Shown here piece by piece: positions 22,610 through 34,601 of a stretch of 64,000 nucleotides of DNA. How positions within the stretch are numbered: position 1 is the first letter of the stretch; each line of letters begins with the position of its first letter. The stretch covers positions 1,607,723-1,671,722 of the forward strand of contig CM022666.1 of NCBI GenBank assembly GCA_012295275.1. The letters run 5' to 3'. This stretch comes from Chrysomallon squamiferum (taxonomy: Eukaryota > Mollusca > Gastropoda > Neomphalida > Peltospiridae). Below the pieces are notes generated by a model. That model made no database searches, had not been told where the DNA came from, and was given only the letters and a program-made list of their open reading frames with translations. A program made the position numbers and the translations under genes.

Positions 22610-22712
22610 TTGCAGAGCTCTTCCACTTGCTGTAACAAACATTTTGCTTTCACGACACTTTCCTTGTTTACGGAAATCTTTGCACTTGAAGATATCAGCT
22701 GATACTTTAATA

Positions 22713-22901
22713 ATGTCTATAGTGCTTCCATCAGGAGTGACTCTTTGTCAGTACAACACACAAGACAACGACGACGTCTTCACTATGGACGTATACATGC
22801 GTCAAAGCGGCAGAAGATTGAATCTTTTGGAATACTCTGTCGCTGACAGGGAAATATTCCCAGTATCGCGGATTCAGGAGGAAGACTCACACAGAAAATG
22901 A
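22713..22901 (+). CDS. 62-codon conserved ORF, diverged subfamily
   Basis: Sister of 19,384-19,572, with additional L5, Q13 and Y41 and a silent ATA at Ile3. It is among the most diverged intact copies, with ten residue differences from the reference and no indel. Its stop overlaps the ATG of the downstream frame that runs through the longest minisatellite in the window. Confidence 0.42.
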   Translation: MSIVLPSGVTLCQYNTQDNDDVFTMDVYMRQSGRRLNLLEYSVADREIFPVSRIQEEDSHRK

Positions 22902-22950
22902 AATTCTTCTTGTCAGCAGGCTCTCTGATCAAAAGACACGATGAACAACC

Positions 22951-23210
22951 TTATCGGTTCAGCTACAGAATATTATCGGTTCAACTACAGAACATTATCT
23001 GTTCAACCACAGAACATTATCGGATCAACTACAGTACATTATCGGATCAATTACAGAACATTATCTGTTCAACCACAGAACATTATCGGATCAACTACAG
23101 TACATTATCGGATCAATTACAGAACATTATCTGTCCAACTACAGAACTTTATCTGTTCAACTACAGAACATTATCTGTTCAACTACAGAACATTATCGGT
23201 TCAACCACAG
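22951..23210 (+). repeat. 22-bp minisatellite, about 12 units, with 66-bp higher-order repeat
   Basis: A 66-bp block (three units) starting at 22,998 is repeated almost exactly from 23,064. This three-unit step preserves reading frame and explains the extra length over the 19.6-kb array. Confidence 0.9.
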
Positions 23211-23828
23211 ATGTAGAAAATGCATGATTTGACGTAAATTTAGTTTTACCACATCGGACAAAATTCTGCAGCCAACGATTGAATAAGAAAAGTACATCAA
23301 CTAATTTCGGACACTTCAGACATAGGACAAACCAAAATCCTCATTGAAGTTCTTAACCAGTTTGGTACCCGAATTCCATCTTGCTCATGGACCAAAGAAA
23401 ACAACACTGAGATCAAAACCATTTGTATATTAACACGGACACGGAACGTTGAAAACTGACATTGAAAAACGTAAAAAATGAAATACTGTTGTAAATGTAT
23501 TGTTTTAATCCAACTAGTATTAATAAATTAATATTAATCTCATACACTTGTTTGTTTTTATATATGCTTATTCTTTAACTAAAATTATTTATCAACTTAA
23601 GAAAATTGTGTTTGGAATTCCCTCTCATTTTATCATTCTCTCTTTCTATCTTGTGTGTTGTACTGACAAAGATTAACTGAAAACTCCAGTTTGATCGTTT
23701 ATGTTGGAAAGCAGTACAATTTATAATTTAATAATTTTTATATACTTAATAAATTATTTAATACAAATATTTAAAAAAAAAATCAATTTATATACGACTG
23801 ACATTTAAAATGTTATTATTCTGAACTG
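23211..23828. other. AT-rich unit tail, no gene
   Basis: Closely matches 19,816-20,433, including the AATAAA-containing block. Confidence 0.5.
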
Positions 23829-24011
23829 TTAAACTGCAGAACCTAATATACCTTTAGGACCCTGAGTCTGTTTCCAATTCCAACTAGTTCTCCTCAAATA
23901 GTTTTTCGATATTACATATTTGTGTATGTATTTTCTTATCTCAGCTTCTTTTTGAAATATTTGTATTAAGCAGATGAAAATACAAAGGTAAAGTTGTCTA
24001 AAAACAGACAT
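23829..24011 (-). other. 60-codon conserved ORF module
   Basis: Carries R41, G51 and G57 changes near the C-terminus. The N-terminal 39 codons are identical to the 20,434 copy. Confidence 0.25.
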
Positions 24012-24084
24012 CTTAAACGTGAATTATTACACATTTAATTATACGGCTATTGGTCTGGATTCTGCAGTTGGAAAATGACTAAAG

Positions 24085-24720
<636 letters not shown>

Positions 24721-24726
24721 TTGTAT

Positions 24727-24960
24727 GCTTATATCTATCTTCCTCTTTTGAAAAATGTGACTTTCTTAGTTACCGGGGCTCTTTTCGTCGAGCTTTATTT
24801 TTTTTTTTTTTTTTTTTTTTTTTTTGTTCGATCCTTTTCACACATGGCAGCTGCTAAAAAATTATCACCATTGGTCACCATAATAGTATGTATGTATGTA
24901 TCTATCTATGCATGTATGTATGAATGTATGTATGCATGTATGTATGTATGTATGCAGTTT
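24727..24960 (+). repeat. TGCTTATATC module, shortened
   Basis: The segment between CACCATAATA and the tetranucleotide array has been lost. (GTAT)n begins directly at about 24,886. Confidence 0.7.
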
Positions 24961-25014
24961 ACATATGAATGTGTGCATGTGTGTGCATGTGTATCATTGA
25001 GCAACGTGGGTTTT

Positions 25015-25019
25015 TTTAA

Positions 25020-25067
<48 letters not shown>

Positions 25068-25320
25068 CATTAATATTATTATTAATAATTTGTTTTAAAT
25101 GTTTTGGTTTTTCGATATTACTCACATGCTACAGTATTGATATTACAGACTACAAATACTAGTAGCAGCAGCAACAGCAACACCAAAAGTCGTAATAGTA
25201 GTAATAGCAGTAATGATAACAATAACAGCAATAGCAGCAACAACAACAACAACAACAGCAACAATAATAATAATAATAATAATCAGAAGAAGAAGAAGAA
25301 GAAGAAGAAGACGAAAAAGG
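25015..25320. repeat. (ATT)n and CAA/AAT/GAA tracts
   Basis: ATT at 25,018-25,085, CAA at 25,240-25,262, AAT at 25,262-25,283, GAA at 25,286-25,310. Confidence 0.9.
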
Positions 25321-25442
25321 GGAAGACGAAATCTTTTTCCTTGTTTTCTTCCAACGTGACTCAGACAGGTGTCTCATTCATTCTTTCAAACGAATCAAAC
25401 TGACATTTTCCAGTCACGCTGTCGTGATGTCCGTGAAATGAC

Positions 25443-25480
25443 TATAAATACAGACCACAGACACTGAGAGACTTCATTCC
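25443..25480 (+). promoter_or_regulatory. TATA plus initiator core promoter
   Basis: TATAAATA at 25,443-25,450, TCATTCC at 25,474-25,480. Intact although the ORF downstream is broken. Confidence 0.6.
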
Positions 25481-25583
25481 TTGCAGAGCTCTTCCACTTG
25501 CTGTAACAAACATTTTGCTTTCACGACACTTTGCTTGTTCACGGAAATCTTTGCACTTTAATATATTAGCTGATACTGTAATT

Positions 25584-25929
<346 letters not shown>

Positions 25930-25949
25930 AAAAAGGAAGGCAGAGAAAA

Positions 25950-27132
25950 AAGAAAATGACGGAAAAAGAGAGACAAACTGAATCTAATTTCAGAAATGGA
26001 ACTATGACAACAAGATCTTTTAAAAAAATTATTTTATTTATATTACATTTATCCTCTGCTTATATTTGTACGAAAGATCTTCACTTTCTCTAACACTTCT
26101 AGAAACTTCTCTCATTTTTATAAACACACACTCACAAATACACACACACAGACAGACACAAACACACACACACACACTCAGAAACACACACACACACAAA
26201 TACAAACACACATACACATACAAACACACACACACATACACACACACAAACACACACACCACACCACAAAAGCATTTATTTTCATCTTTACATTCAAAAA
26301 TTAATCTGCGTATATTCAGACACACACATATATATATATTTCTCTTTTGTGAAAGTTTTATTTTCAATACTTACTGAAAATTTATTACATTCTTTTTCCA
26401 GGTATTTCACGAAGCAATCTCTAAAGTAACAAAAAAAAATAAATAAAATAAATAAATAAATAAACAGATTGGAAAAAAAAAATTCATAACTGTTATTTGT
26501 TAACTGTTTTTCAGATATTTGATAAAAAAATTTTTATCGTTATTCTGTTGCTAGCTTACAGAATCGAACGAATTTTTTTCTTTATTTTTTATTCCATGCA
26601 ATATGTTCTTTCTTTCATGTTTCTGTAGTCTTTCTTATTTGCTTTCTCGTTGCCTTTCTTTTTTTATTTCGTTTTAATTTCTTTCTTTCTGTATTTTCTT
26701 ACTTTATTTTTTCTTCTTTCTTTCTTTTCTCTTTTATACTTCGTCCATTTTTTTTCCACTTCTGTTTATCATTTTATTCTTTGTCTTTTTTCTTTTGCTT
26801 TTCGTTTTACTTAATTTATTTTTCTGTTACTATAATTATTATTATTTATTATTACTTTTTTCCAGTTCTTTCTGTCCTTGTTACTTCGCACCTACGCAAA
26901 AATTAATAATCATCTTCGTTATTTTCGTACGTAAGTACGTCATCGAATTCCACAGTATTCTACATTTTCAGATCGTTGCTATTTAAATCTCACGTTTTCG
27001 TGCACCCAGCACTCGGAACGTTTTCTCGTTTAAATACATAGAAACAAGTTTAGCTGATATTTAAATATAAGAATATATATATATACACTGTCATCTGATA
27101 TCTATATGTATATTTATCTATCTATCTATATC

Positions 27133-27183
<51 letters not shown>

Positions 27184-27626
27184 CAGGCCATATGCTTAGG
27201 ATGTTTCATATTTTAAATGCATAGAAATAGAACTAGAAGAAATTTGTATATATAAAGATATAGATATTGTGTGCGTGTGTGTCACATAACATATTTCAGA
27301 AAAATGGTCTTTGTATGCGCAAATCAAAACCCGAGAATCGGCTAAAACGGGGATTATAACAAATTCATAAATTTTCAACCATCAGTTAATTAACTGATAT
27401 CAAATTAGGATTTTTGTGACTCAGTTTTTGGAACATAGTTCTTTTGAGCCTGTTGAAGAGATGGTGATTTGTTATGTTCTTCAATGAGTGTGGTGTAAAG
27501 ATGTGTGTGTCGGCTTTTAAGTACATTTTGAGTATCTAATGCTATTAAGTACTGCAGATAATTAAATCACATTAAAGGACAAATGTAGAAAAATACAAAT
27601 TAAAAACAAATGAAAAGAAATAAGTA
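25950..27626. repeat. 1.68-kb direct duplication (partner 30,490-32,167)
   Basis: Starts at AAAATGACGGAAAA and ends at AAAAGAAATAAG in both copies. Contents: (CA)n at 26,150-26,265, T-rich sequence at 26,560-26,920, TATA/(CA)n at 27,080-27,180, and AT-rich DNA. Small ORFs (63 codons at 26,795; 60 codons minus at 27,196) are present in both copies, but this mainly reflects recent duplication. Confidence 0.9.
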
Positions 27627-27636
27627 TTTTCTTATA

Positions 27637-27638
<2 letters not shown>

Positions 27639-27719
<81 letters not shown>
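27639..27719. repeat. (AG)n microsatellite
   Basis: About 80 bp, marking the junction between the duplication and the unit tail that resumes at about 27,740. Confidence 0.95.
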
Positions 27720-27722
<3 letters not shown>

Positions 27723-28026
27723 AGTGTGTGCGCGGGTGTCTGTGTTTGTTTGTTTTTACATATGGTTATGCTTTAACTAAAATTATTTATCAACTTAAGA
27801 AAATTGTGTTTGGAATTCCCTTTCATTTTATCATTCTCTCTTTCTATCTTGTGTGTTGTACTGACAAAGAGTAACTGAAAACTCCAGTTTGATCGTTTAT
27901 GTTTGAAAGCAGTAAAATTTATAATTTAATAATTTTTATATACTTAATAAATTATTTAATACAAATATTTAAAAAAAAAAAATCTTTATATACGACTGAC
28001 ATTTAAAATGTTATTATTCTGAACTG

Positions 28027-28209
28027 TTAAACTGCAGAAACTAATATACCTTTAGGACGCTGAGTCTGTTTCCAATTCCAACTAGTACTCCTCAAATAGT
28101 TTTTCGATATTACATATTTGTGTATGTATTTTCTTATCTCAGCTTCTTTTTGAAATATTTGTATTAAGCAGATGAAAATACAAAGGTAAAGTTGTCTAAA
28201 AACAGACAT
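28027..28209 (-). other. 60-codon conserved ORF module
   Basis: Protein identical to the 20,434 copy. The surrounding 27,740-28,700 sequence is also nearly identical to 20,180-21,060, so identity reflects recent copying rather than selection. Confidence 0.25.
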
Positions 28210-28334
28210 CTTAAACGTGAATTATTACACATTTAATTATACGGCTATTGGTCTGAATTCTGCAGTTGGAAAATGACTAAAGTTCATCTCCAGGGATAGA
28301 GAAACACAAAACACGGTGTCATTGACCAACTTTA

Positions 28335-28345
28335 TTAAAATATTA

Positions 28346-28401
<56 letters not shown>

Positions 28402-28550
28402 TTTATTTTTTTTTTTTTTTTTAATGTTTTGGTTTTTTGATATTACTCACATACTACAGTATTGATATTACACACTACAAATACTAGTAGCAGCAGTAAC
28501 AGCAACACCAGCAGTCGTAGTAGTAGTAGTAGCAGTAATAATAATAACAA

Positions 28551-28582
<32 letters not shown>

Positions 28583-28645
28583 ACAACAATAATAAGAAGA
28601 AGAAGAAGAAGAAGAAAAAGAACAAGAACAAGAACAAGAAGTAGA
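28335..28645. repeat. (ATT)n and AGC/AAC/GAA tracts
   Basis: ATT at 28,345-28,400, poly-T at 28,408-28,421, AGC at 28,552-28,570, GAA at 28,593-28,615. Confidence 0.9.
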
Positions 28646-28705
28646 ACAAGACAAGAATAAAGGGAAGACGAAATCTTTTTTCTTGTTTTCTCAACGTAAC
28701 GCAGC

Positions 28706-28709
<4 letters not shown>

Positions 28710-28793
<84 letters not shown>

Positions 28794-29026
28794 AAGAGAA
28801 AAAAGAAATACGCAAACAGAAGAAGAAATAAAAAATAGATATATGGAAAGTGAGGAAGAAAGAAGAAAGAGAGAGGGATGGATGGGTGGAAGGAGGGAGA
28901 GAAGGAGAGAGAGACAGACAGAGAGAAATAAATAGAGAAAGAAAAAGAAAGACTGAACATTTTAAAAGGTAGGGAAATGGACAAGACAAAGAAAGAGAGA
29001 AAACGAAAACAGGGAGATAGAAAACC

Positions 29027-29118
<92 letters not shown>

Positions 29119-29280
29119 AGAAGTGGAGAGAAAGAAAGAGAGAGAACAAGAGAAAAAATAAATACGCAAACAGAAGAAGAAATAAAAAAGAGATATATGG
29201 AAAGAGAGGAAGAACGAAGAAAGAGAGAGGGATGGATGGATGGAGGGAGGGAGAGAAGGAGAGAAAGACAGACAGAGAGT
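28710..29280 (+). repeat. Purine-rich module with two (GA)n tracts
   Basis: (GA)n tracts lie at about 28,710-28,790 and 29,032-29,115, with the same intervening purine-rich segment as at 21.2 kb. It replaces the promoter and ORF of this unit. Confidence 0.8.
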
Positions 29281-29289
29281 CTGTTTGTA

Positions 29290-29528
29290 TGCTTATATCT
29301 ATCTTCCTCTTTTAAAAAATGTGACTTTCTTAGTTACCGGGGTTCTTTTTGTCGAGCTTTATTTTTTATTTTTTTTTTTTTTTTTTCGATCCTTTTCACA
29401 CATGGCAGCTGCTAAAAAATTATCACCATTGGTCACCATAATATTCATCTGAGATAAAACATATGTGCGTTCGTGTATTGGTATCTACGTGTGCGTGTAT
29501 CTATGGATACGTTGTATATATGTAACTA
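29290..29528 (+). repeat. TGCTTATATC module
   Basis: Complete copy joined on its left to the purine-rich module and on its right to (GTAT)n. Confidence 0.7.
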
Positions 29529-29529
29529 G

Positions 29530-29742
29530 GTATGTATGTAACTATGTATGTATGTATGTATGTATGTATGTATGTATGTATGTATGTATGTATGTATGTA
29601 TGTATGTATGTATGTGTATGTATGTATGTATGTATGTATGTATGTATGCATGTATGTATGTATGTATCTATGTATGTGTCTATGCATGTATGTATGTATG
29701 TATGTATGTATGTATGTATGCATGTATGTATGTATGTATGCA
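29530..29742. repeat. (GTAT)n microsatellite
   Basis: About 210 bp with GTGT and GCAT interruptions. It is longer than the paralogous tract at 21,957. Confidence 0.95.
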
Positions 29743-29804
29743 GTTTACATATGAATGTGTGCATGTGTGTGCATGTGTATCATTGACCAACGTGGGTTTT
29801 ATTA

Positions 29805-29806
29805 AA

Positions 29807-29859
<53 letters not shown>

Positions 29860-30032
29860 TTGTTTTAAATGTTTTGGTTTTTTGATATTACTCACATACT
29901 ACAGTATTGATATTACAGACTACAAATACTAGTAGCAGCTGGAACAGCAACACCAAAAGTCGTAATAGTAGTAATAGCAGTAATGATAATAATAACAGCA
30001 ATAGCAGCAGCAACAACAACAACAACAGGAAC

Positions 30033-30098
<66 letters not shown>

Positions 30099-30105
30099 AA
30101 GACGA
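29805..30105. repeat. (ATT)n and CAA/AAT/GAA tracts
   Basis: ATT at 29,805-29,852, CAA near 30,010-30,030, AAT at 30,031-30,070, GAA at 30,070-30,101. Confidence 0.9.
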
Positions 30106-30240
30106 AAAAGGAAAAAGGGGAAGACGAAATCTTTTTTCTTGTTTTCTTGCAACGTGACTCAGACAGGTGTCTGGTTCAGTCTTTCAAACGAATCAAACTC
30201 ATGTTCTCCCGTCACGCTGTCCATGTGTCAGTAAAATGTC

Positions 30241-30278
30241 TATAAATACAGACCACAGACACTGAGAGACTTCATTCC
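30241..30278 (+). promoter_or_regulatory. TATA plus initiator core promoter
   Basis: TATAAATA at 30,241-30,248, TCATTCC at 30,272-30,278. Retained upstream of a truncated ORF. Confidence 0.6.
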
Positions 30279-30380
30279 TTGCAGAGCTCTTCCAGTTGCT
30301 GTAACAAACATTTTGCTTTCACGACAGTTTGCTTGTTCATGAAAACCTTTCCACTTGAACATAAAGCTCATACTGTAATA

Positions 30381-30482
30381 ATGTCTATCGTGTTTCCATC
30401 AGCAGTGACTCTTTGTCTGTACAACCCAAAGACAACTAATTTATGGACGTGGAACATGCCTCAAAACAAAAAAGATCTTTAA
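30381..30482 (+). pseudogene. 62-codon ORF with internal deletion
   Basis: The first 15 codons match the family. The frame then shifts after TACAACCC, reads a short unrelated segment, and stops at 30,482 next to the 1.68-kb duplication. The minisatellite is missing. The leader also carries a small deletion before the ATG. Confidence 0.65.
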
Positions 30483-30489
30483 AAAAAAA

Positions 30490-30676
30490 AATGACGGAAA
30501 AGGAGAGACAAACTGAATCTAATTTCAGAATTTATCTTTTAAAAAAATTATTTTATTTATATTACATTTATCCTCTACTTATATTTGTACGAAAGATCTT
30601 CACTTTCTCTAACACTTCTAGAAACTTCTCTCATTTTTTATAAACACACACTCACAAATACACACACATACAGACA

Positions 30677-30709
<33 letters not shown>

Positions 30710-30777
30710 CACACACACACACACTCAGAAACACACACACACACAAATACAAACACACATACACATACAAACACACA

Positions 30778-30808
<31 letters not shown>

Positions 30809-31680
30809 CACAAAAGCATTTATTTTCATCTTTACATTCAAAAATTAATCTGCGTATATTCAGACACACACATATATATATATTTCTCTTTTGTGAAAGT
30901 TTTATTTTCAATACTTACTGAAAATTTATTACATTCTTTTTCCAGGTATTTCACGAAGCAATCTCTAAAGTAACAAAAAAAAAATAAATAAATAAATAAA
31001 TAAATAAAAATAAACAGATTGGAAAAAAAAAATTCATAACTGTTATTTGTTAACTGTTTTTCAGATATTTGATAAAAAAATTTTTATCGTTATTCTGTTG
31101 CTAGCTTACAGAATCGAACGAATTTTTTTCTTTATTTTTTATTCCATGCAATATGTTCTTTCTTTCATGTTTCTGTAGTCTTTCTTATTTGCTTTCTCGT
31201 TGCCTTTCTTTTTTTATTTCGTTTTAATTTCTTTCTTTCTGTATTTTCTTACTTTATTTTTTCTTCTTTCTTTCTTTTCTCTTTTATACTTCGTCCATTT
31301 TTTTTCCACTTCTGTTTATCATTTTATTCTTTGTCTTTTTTCTTTTGCTTTTCGTTTTACTTAATTTATTTTTCTGTTATTATAATTATTATTATTTATT
31401 ATTACTTTTTTCCAGTTCTTTCTGTCCTTGTTACTTCGCACCTACGCAAAAATTAATAATCATCTTCGTTATTTTCGTACGTAAGTACGTCATCGAATTC
31501 CACAGTATTCTACATTTTCAGATCGTTGCTATTTAAATCTCACGTTTTCGTGCACCCAGCACTCGGAACGTTTTCTCGTTTAAATACATAGAAACAAGTT
31601 TAGCTGATATTTAAATATAAGAATATATATATACACTGTCATCTGATATCTATATGTATATTTATCTATCTATCTATATC

Positions 31681-31727
<47 letters not shown>

Positions 31728-32167
31728 CAGGCCATATGCTTAGGATGTTTCATATTTTAAATGCATAGAAATAGAACTAGAAGAAATTTGTATATATAAA
31801 GATATAGATATTGTGTGCGTGTGTGTCACATAACATATTTCAGAAAAATGGTCTTTGTATGCGCAAATCAAAACCCGAGAATCGGCTAAAACGGGGATTA
31901 TAATAAATTCATAAATTTTCAACCATCAGTTAATTAACTGATATCAAATTAGGATTTTTGTGACTCAGTTTTTGGAACATAGTTCTTTTGAGCCTGTTGA
32001 AGAGATGGTGATTTGTTATGTTCTTCAATCAGTGTGGTGTAAAGATGTGTGTGTCGGCTTTTAAGTACATTTTGAGTATCTAATGCTATTAAGTACTGCA
32101 GATAATTAAATCACATTAAAGGACAAATGTAGAAAAATACAAATTAAAAACAAATGAAAAGAAATAA
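30490..32167. repeat. 1.68-kb direct duplication, second copy
   Basis: Differs from 25,950-27,626 mainly in microsatellite length ((CA)n at 30,660-30,810 and 31,684-31,712; TAAA tract at 30,983-31,005) and a few substitutions. It ends where the first copy meets (AG)n. Confidence 0.9.
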
Positions 32168-32792
32168 GAATTTTTACTTTTTTGTTTTTTAATTAACATT
32201 TTAAAAAAAAAAATAATAATAATTCTAGTATCTTTTAACAAATATAATACTATTTAGGAGAGGAATTAGAGATGGCATAATCATATACTGGAGAAAGGTT
32301 CAGACATTTACTTTAACGATTTGATCATTTTAACAAGGATATCTTAACAGTTTCACCATCAGCCGTGTGCCTCAGTCACTCTGTTTAATTGGTTTATTTA
32401 TTAAATTCTAATTTTGACGATTAAACAGTTTAAACTAGTTCCACTGATCGTTTAAATAATTTAAAATCGCCTTAGTTCGCCTTGTCAGTTAAATTTCGTT
32501 TTTTTTTTTTTTTTTTTTTTTTCTTTGTTTGTTTGTTGTTGTTGCTTTTGTTCGTTTGTTTTTATGCTGTTTTTTTTTTGTTGTTTTTTTTTTGTTGTTG
32601 TTTTTTTTTTATTTTTTCTCAACAAAAGACAGTTTAAAATATTTCTGTTGATCGTATAAAAATTTAAAATTGATTCTTGTCTGTTTAAAATATATCACTA
32701 ATTTAAATTTCTTTTCTTTTTCTTTTTTTCTTTTAACACCCATTTTTAAATTATTATTTTTTTTATTATTATTATTTTTATTATTATTATTA

Positions 32793-32847
<55 letters not shown>

Positions 32848-32860
32848 TTTAAATATTTTT
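32168..32860. other. T-rich sequence with (ATT)n, no gene
   Basis: Single-copy in the window apart from its simple repeats: poly-T and TTTG runs at 32,500-32,615 and (ATT)n at 32,760-32,846. I see no ORF beyond repeat translations. Confidence 0.6.
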
Positions 32861-32997
32861 TGTGCATTTAATAAGCATAAAATTGTCTATTTGTAAAAAA
32901 ATTTTGAACCGTCTAAAATTCTGTGTTTTAACATGGACAAAGTTCTTGGAGAAAACTAAAATGATATATATATATATAAATTATTTCACAGTTAATA

Positions 32998-33083
<86 letters not shown>

Positions 33084-33235
33084 GTTTTCATGTATAAAAG
33101 AACGTACGTACTTACGTACGAATGATTGAGTGAATATGTGTATGTGCGTAATATGCACGTGTGCATGCATGTGCGTGCGTGTGCGTGTGCGTGTGTGTGT
33201 GTGCGCGGGTGTCTGTGTGTGTTTGTTTTTACATA
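32861..33235 (-). repeat. Inverted copy of about 1200-1480 and 2030-2090, with (TC)n
   Basis: (TC)n occupies 33,001-33,081, flanked by the same AT-rich and GTACGTACTTACGTACG sequences as 1260-1310 in inverse. It ends in GT/GC-rich repeats before the unit tail resumes at 33,230. Confidence 0.75.
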
Positions 33236-33497
33236 TGGTTATGCTTTAACTAAAATTATTTATCAACTTAAGAAAATTGTGTTTGGAATTCCCTTTCATT
33301 TTATCATTCTCTCTTTCTATCTTGTGTGTTGTACTGACAAAGAGTAACTGAAAACTCCAGTTTGATCGTTTATGTTGGAACGCAGTACAATTTATAATTT
33401 AATAATTTTTATATACTTAATAAATTATTTAATACAAATATTTAAAAAAAAAATCTTTATATGCGACTGACATTTAAAATGTTATTATTCTGAACTG

Positions 33498-33680
33498 TTA
33501 AACTCCAGAAACTAATATACGCTTAAGACTCTGAGTCTGTTTCATATTCCAACTAGTACTATCCAAATAGTTTTGCGATGTTACATATTTGTGTATATAT
33601 TTTCTTATCTCAGTTTCTTTTTGAAATATTTGCATTAAGCAGATGAAAATACAAAGGTAAAGTTGTCTAAAAACAGACAT
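33498..33680 (-). other. 60-codon conserved ORF module
   Basis: M16, Q36, D40 and S51/L52 distinguish this copy. T23 and T34 match the right-end array type rather than its neighbours. Confidence 0.25.
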
Positions 33681-33814
33681 CTTAAACGTGAATTATAACA
33701 CATGTAATTATTCGGCTATTGGTCTGAATTCTGCAGTTGGAAAATGACTAAAGTTCTTCTCCAGGGATACATAAACACAAAGCACGGTGTCAGTGACCAA
33801 AATGTTTTAAAAAA

Positions 33815-33841
33815 ATATTATTATTATTATTATTATTATTA

Positions 33842-33876
<35 letters not shown>

Positions 33877-34030
33877 TTATTTCTTGATATTACTCACCTA
33901 CTACAGTATTGATATTACAAACTACAAATACTAGTAGCAGCAGCAACAGTAACACCAGCAGTCGTAGTCGTCGTAGTAGCAGCAGTAATAATAATAATAA
34001 CAGCACCAGCAACAACAACAATAATAATAA

Positions 34031-34061
<31 letters not shown>

Positions 34062-34110
34062 AAGAAAAAGAAGAAGAAGAAGAAGTAGAACAAGAACAAG
34101 AAGAAGACGA
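33815..34110. repeat. (ATT)n and CAG/AAT/GAA tracts
   Basis: ATT at 33,820-33,875, AAT at 34,018-34,032, GAA at 34,032-34,090. Confidence 0.9.
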
Positions 34111-34229
34111 AGACGAAATCTTTTTTCTTGTTTTCTTGCAACGTGACCCAGCCAGCTCTCAGGTTCAGTCTTTCAAACGAGTCTAACTCACGTTTTCCAG
34201 TCACGCTGTCCAGATGTTCGCGAAATGAC

Positions 34230-34267
34230 TATAAATACAGACCACAGACACTGAGAGACTTCATTCC
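34230..34267 (+). promoter_or_regulatory. TATA plus initiator core promoter
   Basis: TATAAATA at 34,230-34,237 and TCATTCC at 34,261-34,267, giving a start near A34,263. TTCGCGAA lies about 10 bp upstream of TATA in this copy but is not kept across the family. Confidence 0.65.
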
Positions 34268-34370
34268 TTGCAGAGCTCTTCCACTTGCTGTAACAAACAT
34301 TTTGCTTTCACAACACTTTGCTTGTTCACGAAAACCTTTCCACTTGAAGATATCAGCTGATACTGTAATA

Positions 34371-34559
34371 ATGTCTATCGTGTTTCCATCAGCAGTGACT
34401 CTTTGTCTGTACAACACACAAGACAACGACGACGTCTTCACTATGGACGTGGACATGCCTCAAAGCGGCAGAGGATTGTATCTTTTGGAACACTCTGTCG
34501 CTGACAGGGAAATATTCCCAGTATCGGGGATTCAGGAGGAAGACTCAAACAGAAAATGA
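34371..34559 (+). CDS. 62-codon conserved ORF (reference copy), function unknown
   Basis: ATG at 34,371 is the first ATG after the predicted transcript start, 108 nt into the leader, with A at -3. The peptide runs MSIVFPSAVTLCLY, an acidic turn QDNDD, VFTMDVDMP, SGRGLYLLEH, SVADREIFP, and an acidic tail QEEDSNRK. That is 62 residues with 11 acidic and 4 basic residues and one Cys. There is no signal or membrane segment and no known motif. The TGA overlaps an ATG (ATGA) that opens a second frame, MKFFFSTGSLIKRDD, into the 22-bp minisatellite. The frame is also open upstream through the TATA box without an ATG, so an internal exon of a longer gene is an alternative. Confidence 0.5.
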   Translation: MSIVFPSAVTLCLYNTQDNDDVFTMDVDMPQSGRGLYLLEHSVADREIFPVSGIQEEDSNRK

Positions 34560-34601
34560 AATTCTTCTTCTCAACAGGCTCTCTGATCAAAAGAGATGAT
34601 G

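Noticed and set aside
26795-26986. 63-codon ORF conserved at 31,345-31,536
   Set aside because: Both copies lie in the recent 1.68-kb duplication, so identity is not evidence of coding. The sequence is T-rich low complexity.
34215-34230. Heat-shock element (TTCGCGAA or TTCGTGAA) just upstream of TATA
   Set aside because: It matches the TTCnnGAA layout in a few copies (34,218, 37,219, 54,200), but the other units have TTCGTGTAA, TTCGTCAA, GTCCGTGAA or GTCAGTAAA, so it is not a family feature.
34128-34370. A longer 143-codon product including sequence upstream of the 62-codon ATG
   Set aside because: The frame begins at a TTG upstream of the TATA box, contains no upstream ATG, and is closed by a stop near the TATA box in the 6085 copy. 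It remains possible as an internal exon, which is noted in that entry.
34576-34600. Histone-type 3' stem-loop near GGCTCTCTGATCAAAAGAG
   Set aside because: The stem is imperfect, the loop is wrong and it lies inside the second frame rather than at a transcript end.
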